DNA from: JANQPD01 sp963715655
Lineage (GTDB): Bacteria > Bacteroidota > Bacteroidia > Flavobacteriales > Schleiferiaceae
Direction of reading: 5' to 3'
DNA: 64,000 nt
NCBI GenBank assembly: GCA_963715655.1
Contig: OY970262.1
Span: 744,001-808,000 of the forward strand
Shown here: in pieces, positions 34,228 to 42,231 of the stretch
Layout: every line of letters starts with the position of its first letter
Position numbering within the stretch: position 1 is the stretch's first letter
Notes under the pieces: model-generated
Seen by the model: the letters and a program-made list of their open reading frames with translations, nothing else
Told to the model about the DNA's origin: nothing
Database searches by the model: none
Made by a program: the position numbers and the translations under genes

Positions 34228-35277
34228 TTACAAATAGCGGGCAGCTTCATATTGTATAGGAATGGCTTTTCCTGCTTCAACATGCTCAATAAGCAATTGG
34301 GCTAAGTGCGGAGCCATTAAAACGCCACGTGATCCCATTCCATTGAAAGTATAAAAGCTATTGTTTAAGTTCCCTATAAGCGGTTTTCTATCATTTACAG
34401 TAGGTCTTACCCCTGCTAACTGATTTACAACGGTGTAGGTTCCTTTGAATATTTTATGAAATTCTTCTATTAATTTGGCTTTACCATCTTCTGTTGGTAC
34501 ATCGGTAAAATCATCCCAAACATAGGTAGCGCCTACTTTAAAAAGTTGGTTACCCAAAGGAAGAATAAATACTCCCGCGTGCAAAACAATATTTTCGGGT
34601 AGGGTGGAGGAATGTACGACTAATATTTCCCCTTTGGTAGGACTAAAAGCTGCTGAAATTTCCGGAAAAGTGTTTCTGGACAAGTGCCCTGAGCAATCAA
34701 TTAAATGCTTAAACGTGCAGCTGAAGTTTGGTAAGTGCAACGTATTATTAGCAAAATCAATGTGAGATAAATTAATTTTTTCTTGAAGAATGCTGGCCGC
34801 ATTGTGCTTTTTATGGGCGGCCAACATACCTTTACTATCTACCCAAAAAGAATCTTTCACTTCACCTAATCCGAAAGGAGCGTTTAGTTCAGGATATGGG
34901 TTTTTAATTAATACATCTTTTAAGAAAGGTCTTAAAGCAGGATGCTCACTTTTTTCCAGCCATTGGTTTTGTTCTTCCTGATTATTTAGAATATGCCAAA
35001 TAGGAGTGCGATGTAAAAATTTAGCTTGTAGGCTTACTTCCAAATTTTTATAAAAGGGTAGGGCAACATCCATAAAACTTTTGGCATCTGCTACTATTTT
35101 TAGGCGCTTTAGCACAATAGGGTTTACCAAACCAGCCGCAATTTTAGACGAAGCACTTAAATGTGCAGCATCTATTATTAGATGTGGAATACCTGCGGAG
35201 GTGAGTTTAGTACTTAGGACTACACCCGCAATTCCTCTACCTATTAGTATATATGGGTAATGATTGTTGTATTGCAT
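34228..35277 (-). CDS. FAD-dependent oxidoreductase (DAO family)
   Basis: A 349-residue flavoprotein of the D-amino-acid/glycine oxidase fold. The N-terminal dinucleotide-binding motif is YILIGRGIAGVVLSTKLTSAG followed by the acidic IIDA strand end; the usual GxGxxG is GRGIAG. Later features are HLIDCSGHLSRNTF and the C-terminal VRPTVNDRKPLIGNLNNSFYTFNGMGSRGVLMAPHLA, which binds the FAD pyrophosphate. The substrate amine is not predictable. The start codon lies directly after the terminator of the gldN operon, whose loop contains a TAGTTTTG promoter box. Confidence 0.87.
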   Translation of the reverse strand: MQYNNHYPYILIGRGIAGVVLSTKLTSAGIPHLIIDAAHLSASSKIAAGLVNPIVLKRLKIVADAKSFMDVALPFYKNLEVSLQAKFLHRTPIWHILNNQEEQNQWLEKSEHPALRPFLKDVLIKNPYPELNAPFGLGEVKDSFWVDSKGMLAAHKKHNAASILQEKINLSHIDFANNTLHLPNFSCTFKHLIDCSGHLSRNTFPEISAAFSPTKGEILVVHSSTLPENIVLHAGVFILPLGNQLFKVGATYVWDDFTDVPTEDGKAKLIEEFHKIFKGTYTVVNQLAGVRPTVNDRKPLIGNLNNSFYTFNGMGSRGVLMAPHLAQLLIEHVEAGKAIPIQYEAARYL

Positions 35278-35311
35278 AAAAAAATCCCTTGCAGCAAAAC
35301 TACAAGGGATT
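35278..35311 (-). terminator. Rho-independent terminator of the porP-gldKLMN operon
   Basis: On the minus strand AATCCCTTG and CAAGGGATT form a 9-bp perfect stem with an 11-base loop, followed by seven T residues. It lies 20 bases after the gldN stop codon. Confidence 0.85.
35295..35302 (-). promoter_or_regulatory. Candidate -7 element inside the terminator loop
   Basis: On the minus strand this reads TAGTTTTG, an exact TAnnTTTG match located within the loop of the gldN terminator and 17 bases before the ATG of the FAD oxidoreductase. Confidence 0.45.
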
Positions 35312-35331
35312 GAAATTTTAGAAACATTAAT

Positions 35332-36168
35332 TTAGTACTCCCACAAATCGTGTTCGTAATTTCTTAATTCTTCTTTTATATCAGCTGCTTTAAGTAATTG
35401 CTCTAAAGGCTGATTTCTTTTGTATTCCGCTATGGTTCTGTCATAAACGTTATCCTGCTTATAAATTACAGCGTTAAAATAACGGATGTGAAAAATCTGA
35501 TCAAAAGTTAAACGAGCGGAATTATTTTGTGGATTAAAAGCCACGTGTGTAGCTAGAGCATAGCGTGCATCTGGAAACCATACCCAAAACAAAGGATATA
35601 CGTTTTGATCTTCCGGATCACGCACTACCGGTGCAATACCAATAATTCGGTTTTTCATTTCACCACGCTGTTTATCAAAAAACCAATCAGATTTTATATT
35701 GTAAGCAACTACATCGGAAGATTTTAACTCAATCTTATTTATACCTAAAACAATACGATTGTCATCCGGATCAGTTAAGGTATCTACACGGGTTAAATAT
35801 CCTTCTATTTGCTCGGTAGTTAAAGGAATTTCAAATCGATCATCCGCATAAACTTCTACAATAGTACCTTCCGTTAGAATACCATCTTTTAACACATCAA
35901 AAAGACTTTTTCTATCCGGAATAGCCTTAATTGGATAGTATAAATGATGATTTATTTTTTCTCTTAAATCAATGCGCTCCCAATGACGGGTGCTGTACAT
36001 CATATCCGCTTCACGTAAGTAAGGATAAGGAAATACTTGATTATTGTGGTAAAATTTTGGCTGATCAGCAATCAAGCCATCATCTTGCGGAGTAAGTACC
36101 TGTGCATTTGCACTAGCAAAACTCAACAATAAAAAGGTTACCGATAAAAGTTTAAATAAATTCTTCAT
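35332..36168 (-). CDS. gldN: T9SS ring protein GldN (PorN)
   Basis: A 278-residue periplasmic protein with a signal peptide (about residues 1-22, ASANAQ). The ATG at 36168 gives this signal and follows the gldM stop by 13 bases; a longer reading into gldM has no support. GldN/PorN binds GldK/PorK to form the large ring beneath the outer membrane in the type IX secretion system. Recognisable segments are DMMYSTRHWERIDLREKINHHLYYP and the C-terminal SARLTFDQIFHIRYFNAVIYKQDN. It is the last gene of porP-gldK-gldL-gldM-gldN and is followed by a strong terminator. Confidence 0.95.
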   Translation of the reverse strand: MKNLFKLLSVTFLLLSFASANAQVLTPQDDGLIADQPKFYHNNQVFPYPYLREADMMYSTRHWERIDLREKINHHLYYPIKAIPDRKSLFDVLKDGILTEGTIVEVYADDRFEIPLTTEQIEGYLTRVDTLTDPDDNRIVLGINKIELKSSDVVAYNIKSDWFFDKQRGEMKNRIIGIAPVVRDPEDQNVYPLFWVWFPDARYALATHVAFNPQNNSARLTFDQIFHIRYFNAVIYKQDNVYDRTIAEYKRNQPLEQLLKAADIKEELRNYEHDLWEY

Positions 36169-36181
36169 TTCAAAAATTCTT

Positions 36182-37726
36182 TTAGTTAACGTCAATAGGA
36201 ATTGCACTAACATCTTTTACTACTAGTCCGCCTGGGCCAGAAGCTTTAATATCTCTAATTACAATAGTAGCGTTAGGCTTTAATGTTTGCAAACGTTGTG
36301 CAATTGAAGCTGTCATTCTATTTCCACGTACTTGCTCTGGAGGAAAGCCAGGTATAGCTACTTCAAAAGAAGTAACGGTAAGTGGTAAGTCAAAAGGAAA
36401 ATCTTTGTACTCTGCTTCAATGGTTGCGTTTTCCACCAAGTTTCGTGCAAATTTACCTCCAGGTCTTTTATATACCGTTCCTTGTGCTGGTGGCAATCCC
36501 TTAATTCTAAAAGGTTTGCTTCCCATGTTACGTACGGTTTTCTTTCCATCTTTGTCAGTTTCTTCTACTGATACACTAATAGTTACATCCGTACCAGAAA
36601 CATTAGTTACATTGGCCATATACTGACCATTAGAACCACTAACACCTGGGCCACTTACGCGCAGTTTGGATGGATCAACACCTGGAACACTTATTTCCAA
36701 CGGATTTTGTACACTGCGGTACAGTACGTTCATTTTAGTAGGAGAAATTACCACCGATGGAGGAGCTACTGTATAAGTGTGGGTAAACGTCTCCACTTTA
36801 TCTTCACCGCTCAATTGTGGTAAGCGAATTTCACCAGAAATAGTCTTAAGACCGTTACCAGTGGCGGTAGTAGAGTATAAGCCTTGACCGTTTGCAATAT
36901 TTTCCTCACTTAATTCCGTATCACCTATCATAATAATTGGCTTTTGAGTATCATCAAAAGCTGCCAAATAAATTTTAGCTTCAAATTTAGAATTTTGGGT
37001 AACGTAAGAAGGAGCTTCTACAATCGCACGTATTTTATTTACCTTAATATCATCACCACCAATTTTACTACGAAATTCAGTAATCATGTCAGATTCTGTA
37101 TTTCTAATCTTAGCTTCAATATCAGTAAGAAAAGGAAGAATTGCTGCCAAAGGATAGTGCTCAAAATTAGCATGTTCCCATTCAGCAGGAACACTGCTAT
37201 TTTCCATTACAACTGGCTGTGTATTAAATCTAGATTCTATTGCAGCTTTAGTACCAGGATCTTCAGTTAAACCAGCAGTAAGCGTTCGGTAACCATCTAT
37301 TTTTTTTCTTAGTTCCTCACCTTTCTTTTGTACTAACAAATAATTTGCCGGTACTTCCTTATTGTCCAATCCTATTGGTACTTCATTTCCACTTTCATCT
37401 ATTTCAGTTGATCCAGTTTCTTCAATTAAGTGTTTTTTTATAGCTTCAATTTCCTTCACTAAAGCATCACTCTCTTTTTTTACCTGTTGAGCTTTCTTGT
37501 TCCATTCGCCAGCTTTTGCTGGGTTCTTATCCGCTAAAGCTGTTATTGAAGAGTACACCAACTGATTTTTCTTATCAACCGTACTTACGGTTTGATCTAA
37601 ACTAGTATCAATTTTGGTAAGCGCTTTTAAAATATCTTTTGATATGTTAAGTGCTAAAAGAGCGGTTAACACGAGGTACATCATGTTAATCATCTTCTGC
37701 CTAGGGCTTTGTTTTCCACCTGCCAT
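36182..37726 (-). CDS. gldM: T9SS motor protein GldM (PorM)
   Basis: A 514-residue inner-membrane-anchored protein. The N-terminus MAGGKQSPRQKMINMMYLVLTALLALNISKDIL is the GldM signature: a short cytoplasmic tail and one transmembrane helix (about residues 12-33). A helical D1 domain follows to about residue 215, then three beta-rich periplasmic domains. GldM dimers pair with GldL to form the proton-driven rotary motor that powers T9SS export and gliding, and reach through the periplasm to the GldKN ring. Length and gene order are typical. Confidence 0.97.
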   Translation of the reverse strand: MAGGKQSPRQKMINMMYLVLTALLALNISKDILKALTKIDTSLDQTVSTVDKKNQLVYSSITALADKNPAKAGEWNKKAQQVKKESDALVKEIEAIKKHLIEETGSTEIDESGNEVPIGLDNKEVPANYLLVQKKGEELRKKIDGYRTLTAGLTEDPGTKAAIESRFNTQPVVMENSSVPAEWEHANFEHYPLAAILPFLTDIEAKIRNTESDMITEFRSKIGGDDIKVNKIRAIVEAPSYVTQNSKFEAKIYLAAFDDTQKPIIMIGDTELSEENIANGQGLYSTTATGNGLKTISGEIRLPQLSGEDKVETFTHTYTVAPPSVVISPTKMNVLYRSVQNPLEISVPGVDPSKLRVSGPGVSGSNGQYMANVTNVSGTDVTISVSVEETDKDGKKTVRNMGSKPFRIKGLPPAQGTVYKRPGGKFARNLVENATIEAEYKDFPFDLPLTVTSFEVAIPGFPPEQVRGNRMTASIAQRLQTLKPNATIVIRDIKASGPGGLVVKDVSAIPIDVN

Positions 37727-37780
37727 TTACTGTTGCTTTTTCGGTTTGTTAATTGTTTGTTGTTGTGTAACGTTTGTTAC

Positions 37781-38455
37781 TTAATTACGATTTGGATTCA
37801 TCGCGCTAAGCATACCACCGTACACATTATTTAGCTGGCTCATATTATTAGCTAAAGCAGAAACTTCAGTAGCCAATTTTTCAGAATCAGCAATAGTACC
37901 ATTAATTTTTTCCATCAAGTTGTTCTGTGCTTCCATGTGGTTTGCAGAACCTTCTAACTGAACCGCGTATAAGGCGTTCAAAGACTCCATGTTTTTGGAA
38001 GCTAAGGAAATTTGCTCACCGTATTGAGCCGTGGCAGAAGCTGCATCCACAGTGGTACTCAAACCACGGGCGGCATCACCAAACTTACGCAAACCATCGC
38101 CTAAGCTTTCTATTAAGGCTCCATCAATTTTTGCTTCCTCAAGCATATTATCTAATTCTTGAGTAGTAGATAAACCTCTTTGACCTCTACCCGCTTCTAA
38201 TTCATTATCAGGATCTTCCATACCTGCTAATTCAGGATATACTAATGTCCAATCTACTTCTTCATGTGGCTTTTCAAACGCGGAAAAAAAGAAAATAACT
38301 GCTTCTGTTGTAAGACCTACTACAAGCATTGGATCTGCACCCGGCAAGTGAAGGATTTTAAACATCGCTCCTAAAATTACCACGGCTGCACCCCATCCGT
38401 ATAATTTAGACATGAAATTTTTGAATCTGCTACTGTTTACATCAATTAAAGCCAT
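37781..38455 (-). CDS. gldL: T9SS motor protein GldL (PorL)
   Basis: A 224-residue inner-membrane protein with two transmembrane helices near the N-terminus (about residues 18-36, WGAAVVILGAMFKILHLPG, and about residues 40-57, PMLVVGLTTEAVIFFFSAF) and a cytoplasmic helical tail. The Glu in the second helix (TTEAVIF) corresponds to the conserved membrane Glu proposed to carry protons in the GldLM motor. The C-terminal 100 residues are Ala/Asn/Ser-rich coiled coil. It lies between gldK and gldM as usual. Confidence 0.96.
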   Translation of the reverse strand: MALIDVNSSRFKNFMSKLYGWGAAVVILGAMFKILHLPGADPMLVVGLTTEAVIFFFSAFEKPHEEVDWTLVYPELAGMEDPDNELEAGRGQRGLSTTQELDNMLEEAKIDGALIESLGDGLRKFGDAARGLSTTVDAASATAQYGEQISLASKNMESLNALYAVQLEGSANHMEAQNNLMEKINGTIADSEKLATEVSALANNMSQLNNVYGGMLSAMNPNRN

Positions 38456-38504
38456 AGTGAAATAATTAAAATTAAATTGTTAGTTTATTAAAAAAAAATG
38501 CTGT

Positions 38505-39923
38505 TTAAAAATCAGCTACGTCACGCCCCATAAAGCTTTGTACGGTTCTAAACCCAACGTAGCTCTTAGAAGTATCTTGATATTCATAATCACGCGTACT
38601 TACCTGAAGGAAATAAGCAACATCCTTCCAGCTACCACCGCGAATTACTTTTCTTTTTAGTGTTTCATCGTCACTATCATAGGAGTTATACTCAAAGTTT
38701 GGACTAATATCACTTACATAGTAATAACTACCTGCATCAAAAGCAGTGCTTGTCCACTCCGATACGTTACCTGCCATGCAGTATAAGTTAAAATCATTAG
38801 GCGCATAAGCGGTAGCCTTTACAGGATAAAATCCACCATCTTTTACTAAATCACCACGTTGTGGTTTAAAGTTGGCTAAGTAACAACCACTACTGTTGGT
38901 TGAGTAAGGCCCACCCCAAGGGTACGTTGCGTTAGCATTTCCACCGCGTGAGGCATATTCCCATTCCCCTTCGGTAGGTAATCTAAATTCTTGCTCAATA
39001 AAATCGCCATTGTTCGCTAAGAAATCATTTCTGTATTTGGTTCTCCAATTACAAAATGCACGTGCTTGTTCCCAATTAACGCCAACCACGGGATAATCAT
39101 CATAGGCAGGATGCCAAAAATATTTATCGTGCATTGGGTCGTTATAACTATATGTAAAATCATGTACCCAAACCAATGTATCAGGATATATATTAATTAC
39201 ACCACCTTCAAAGAAAGAGCTACGGTCAGAAATTTCTTTGTTTTCTTTTACGTAATCTCTGTAAGAGAAATATTGTCCATCACCATCTGCATCATTGTAA
39301 TCATAAATTACACGATTACTCTTACGCGCTGCCTTTTGTTTATTTAAAAAGAAGTACACGTAATTTAATTGACGCGCATCAATCATTGGGCGTCCCATAA
39401 ACATTTCTTCAGGAGGAAGATACATGCTGCGGATAATTTCCGTGTATTCTAATGATGGATAATTATTAGTTTCCCACTCAAGGTAGGGTTCCCAATTAAT
39501 TCTACGCTGCATACTATCAGGGTAGTTTAAAGAAACATATTCCTCAAAAAACGTGGGTTCATCTAAATTGGCGGGATCTATTAATTCATATTCTTCCACC
39601 AAACCATCTTCTCCTAAGCGATACCTTAATATAGAATCACGTACCCAATAAACAAATTGGCGGTACTCATTATTAGTAATTTCAGTTTGATCCATGTAAA
39701 ATGGTGGTACTGAAACAGTTTTAGTTGGTGAAATCAGTCCATTAGGCACATCCTGGTCTGCATTACCCATGTTGTATGAACCTTGTGGAATATATACCAT
39801 ACCATAAGGTTCAAACGGGTACCATTCAGGTCTGTCCTGAACGCCAACCAATTCCCCGTGGTCGTTGCTATTACATGCGCCTAAAAAAGCGATGCCTAAC
39901 ACCATGATTATCAGTTTTTTCAT
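38505..39923 (-). CDS. gldK: T9SS ring lipoprotein GldK (PorK)
   Basis: A 472-residue lipoprotein with the lipobox LGAC (about residues 14-17), homologous to formylglycine-generating enzymes. The fold is visible in GMVYIPQGSYNMGN, DQTEITNNEYRQF, PVVGVNWEQARAFCNWR, RLPTEGEWEYASRGG and KVIRGGSWKD. GldK/PorK is the lipid-anchored half of the GldKN periplasmic ring; the FGE-like domain is thought to be structural rather than catalytic. It is first of the gld genes after porP, separated by 57 bases. Confidence 0.96.
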   Translation of the reverse strand: MKKLIIMVLGIAFLGACNSNDHGELVGVQDRPEWYPFEPYGMVYIPQGSYNMGNADQDVPNGLISPTKTVSVPPFYMDQTEITNNEYRQFVYWVRDSILRYRLGEDGLVEEYELIDPANLDEPTFFEEYVSLNYPDSMQRRINWEPYLEWETNNYPSLEYTEIIRSMYLPPEEMFMGRPMIDARQLNYVYFFLNKQKAARKSNRVIYDYNDADGDGQYFSYRDYVKENKEISDRSSFFEGGVINIYPDTLVWVHDFTYSYNDPMHDKYFWHPAYDDYPVVGVNWEQARAFCNWRTKYRNDFLANNGDFIEQEFRLPTEGEWEYASRGGNANATYPWGGPYSTNSSGCYLANFKPQRGDLVKDGGFYPVKATAYAPNDFNLYCMAGNVSEWTSTAFDAGSYYYVSDISPNFEYNSYDSDDETLKRKVIRGGSWKDVAYFLQVSTRDYEYQDTSKSYVGFRTVQSFMGRDVADF

Positions 39924-39980
39924 ATCCTTCCGTGTTTAATTGGAGCGTTAATCCAATGTGTTTTAGTCAAGTCTGCTATA

Positions 39981-40952
39981 TTACAAAAATCTTGGGTTTC
40001 TATAAATTGCTTTTTCCCGTTCAGGAATTTCAATTTTAAAACAATACCTAGCCATAATCTCGTGGCTACCAGAACTACCTCCAGAAATACTCGATGTTGT
40101 AAAATCATACGAGTATCCCGCTCTAAATCCTTCAAAAAATTCGAAGCCTAAATTTACCGCTATTGCGTCTTCAAGCCTGTATGTAACGCCACCCCATATC
40201 TTATTATTATACATTGCCGTAACATTAACGTCCACCGTGGGTGAGGCAAGGAAGTCTGTTTTGAGTAAAAGACTTGGTTGTAATTCTAAATTTGTTCCTA
40301 CCACACTATAATTGTAGCCACCCATTGCATAATAGTGACGCGCATTTGTTAAAAAAGTGGAACCTGAACCTGTATTTCCTAAAAATGGTTGTCTATCAAA
40401 CTCCGATTGAGCTTCTATTACTCGAGTAGTAGAAATACCACCCCAAACTTTATTTGAAGAATAATAAATTCCAAAGTTGGCATCAATACCTACACCATTG
40501 GTAGAATTTGCTAAAAGTGCGGGGTCAAACCCTCCAATAGTGGGATCTGGTTGATCTGATGGTATCCAAAGCCCACTTACCGCTCTAGTACCAATCATCA
40601 AACTGGCGCCAATACCTAATTTACCTGCACCAACATTCATTTGGTACGCGTAGCCTACGTTAAAATTAGTGTTTTGATAATTTCCAATTACATCATTAAC
40701 AATTCCTAAATGCACACCACCGTGCAAAAATTTAATTGGTGCAGTAATGTTTATATTTTGCGTTACAGGTGCTCCATCAAAGCCTACCCATTGCGTTCTA
40801 TATACTCCATTTACACAAATTGCATCAGTACTTCCCGGTACACCAGCATTATAAAAAACGCGATTATGCATAAATTGTGTAAACTGTACATCTTGCTGAG
40901 CCCACGTTATCAGCGGGATTGAGAGTAAAAGTAACGAATAAATTTTCTTCAT
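39981..40952 (-). CDS. porP: PorP/SprF family outer-membrane protein
   Basis: A 323-residue outer-membrane barrel with a signal peptide (about residues 1-18, ITWAQ). The opening QDVQFTQFMHNRVFYNAG and the ending YRNPRFL are diagnostic of PorP/SprF, which in T9SS is needed for secretion (PorP) or SprB export (SprF). The ATG at 40952 is chosen because it starts the signal peptide; in-frame upstream codons lie above the promoter element at 40995-41002. It heads porP-gldKLMN, the same order as in Porphyromonas gingivalis. Confidence 0.93.
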   Translation of the reverse strand: MKKIYSLLLLSIPLITWAQQDVQFTQFMHNRVFYNAGVPGSTDAICVNGVYRTQWVGFDGAPVTQNINITAPIKFLHGGVHLGIVNDVIGNYQNTNFNVGYAYQMNVGAGKLGIGASLMIGTRAVSGLWIPSDQPDPTIGGFDPALLANSTNGVGIDANFGIYYSSNKVWGGISTTRVIEAQSEFDRQPFLGNTGSGSTFLTNARHYYAMGGYNYSVVGTNLELQPSLLLKTDFLASPTVDVNVTAMYNNKIWGGVTYRLEDAIAVNLGFEFFEGFRAGYSYDFTTSSISGGSSGSHEIMARYCFKIEIPEREKAIYRNPRFL

Positions 40953-40994
40953 AAATAAGCTGTAAGCTTTGTTTTTGACTCTAATTGGAAACAC

Positions 40995-41002
40995 CAAATA
41001 TA
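40995..41002 (-). promoter_or_regulatory. -7 promoter element of porP-gldKLMN
   Basis: On the minus strand this reads TATATTTG, an exact TAnnTTTG match, about 42 bases upstream of the porP ATG. Confidence 0.55.
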
Positions 41003-41058
41003 AAATTTTGAACACAAAGATGTTAACATGATGCAAAAAATTAACATTGAAAGTTATA

Positions 41059-42231
41059 TTATAGTGCTTTTTTCACCGCTTGCCACCATCTAAAAGGAAC
41101 TTCATTTTTTAAAGCTTCTTGATAATCTTCATGGCTGCAAGGAATTAATTTTGGGCGACTTAAGTCGGTAGTTCCGGTGTTTCCGGGAATTTCAATCCAC
41201 CAGCGATCACTTAAGTGGCTACGATAAAAAATTAATTCGTGCTCTCCTTCATTAATTAGTACGGTAAATTTTTGATATTGTTCCTTTGAAGTAAAAGGGT
41301 AATCGCCTTTGCGCATGTTGTAACCCTCAGTAAAATACCAAATCATTTGGGCTAAAAGATGCGCGGTACGTCCATCAGTATCCTTTAAAGGATTGTACTC
41401 ATAAAGCCCAAAACTACTTAGCTTATCGCTGATACCAGCATATCGCGCTAAGGCGCAAGCTTCTTCACCACTAAAACCGTTTGGAGAATGAAAACTGTTA
41501 CCCGGTGCATCACTTTGCCTTATGGCCGATAAATCAAAACTGACCAAGTCTGCATCGCGCAAAACGGGTTCTGCATGTTGAATTTTGTGGCGCATACTAC
41601 CCAAACGGTTTATGTCAAAATACATACGATCCATTAAATCAAGCTCTTCTTGATTGGCAAAATATGTTTGGTGTCCTAAGTTAGCGTAGTTAAATAAGAT
41701 GTAAGGTTTTTGAAGGATTACATGACTTAAATAATTAGATGCGTTGATAGCGTCCTCTTGTTTTCCTAAATCCAAACGCGCATCAATAGTTACCAAGTTT
41801 ACCGTTTGCTCCATTTTATCATAGGCACGATAGGTTGCGTAGGTAATATCTTGTCCGCCACCAATTATAATGGGTATGATGCCTTGTTTGTATAGCTGAT
41901 AACACACTTCTTTTACCGCCACGTAACTGTCTTTAAGCGTTTCTCCCATATAAATATTGCCCAAATCAACCATAGGCGCATTCCAGCGGCCACAAAAAAG
42001 TGGGTATAAATACTCACGCACGGCATCTGCAGCACCTTCCGCACCTGTATTGTTAATGCTTCCTCTATCTTCTAGTACCCCAAGTATAGCTAGTTTTACG
42101 CCTTCTAAATCTGGTAAGCCGTCAATTTCATCGTGAATAAGCAAATTTTTGAAGAAGGTTTGCGGGTGTGCATCTTCAAATTCTGACAGTAAACTATCTG
42201 CAATGGGTGATAAAAAATCGCTTAATATCAT
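41059..42231 (-). CDS. Arginase-fold (ureohydrolase-like) protein with degenerate metal site
   Basis: A 390-residue protein of the arginase/agmatinase/formimidoylglutamase superfamily. The fold motifs are recognisable, but metal ligands are changed: the GG(D/G)H motif is GGGQD (His to Gln), DAHxD is DARLD (His to Arg), and SFDxDxxDP is SFDLSAIRQSDAP (second Asp to Ser). Three of six expected manganese ligands are missing, so ordinary ureohydrolase activity is doubtful. Such genes are often annotated as formimidoylglutamase next to topA and gldK in flavobacteria. The ATG overlaps the topA stop by four bases. It may be a scaffold or regulator; this is inference. Confidence 0.85.
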   Translation of the reverse strand: MILSDFLSPIADSLLSEFEDAHPQTFFKNLLIHDEIDGLPDLEGVKLAILGVLEDRGSINNTGAEGAADAVREYLYPLFCGRWNAPMVDLGNIYMGETLKDSYVAVKEVCYQLYKQGIIPIIIGGGQDITYATYRAYDKMEQTVNLVTIDARLDLGKQEDAINASNYLSHVILQKPYILFNYANLGHQTYFANQEELDLMDRMYFDINRLGSMRHKIQHAEPVLRDADLVSFDLSAIRQSDAPGNSFHSPNGFSGEEACALARYAGISDKLSSFGLYEYNPLKDTDGRTAHLLAQMIWYFTEGYNMRKGDYPFTSKEQYQKFTVLINEGEHELIFYRSHLSDRWWIEIPGNTGTTDLSRPKLIPCSHEDYQEALKNEVPFRWWQAVKKAL

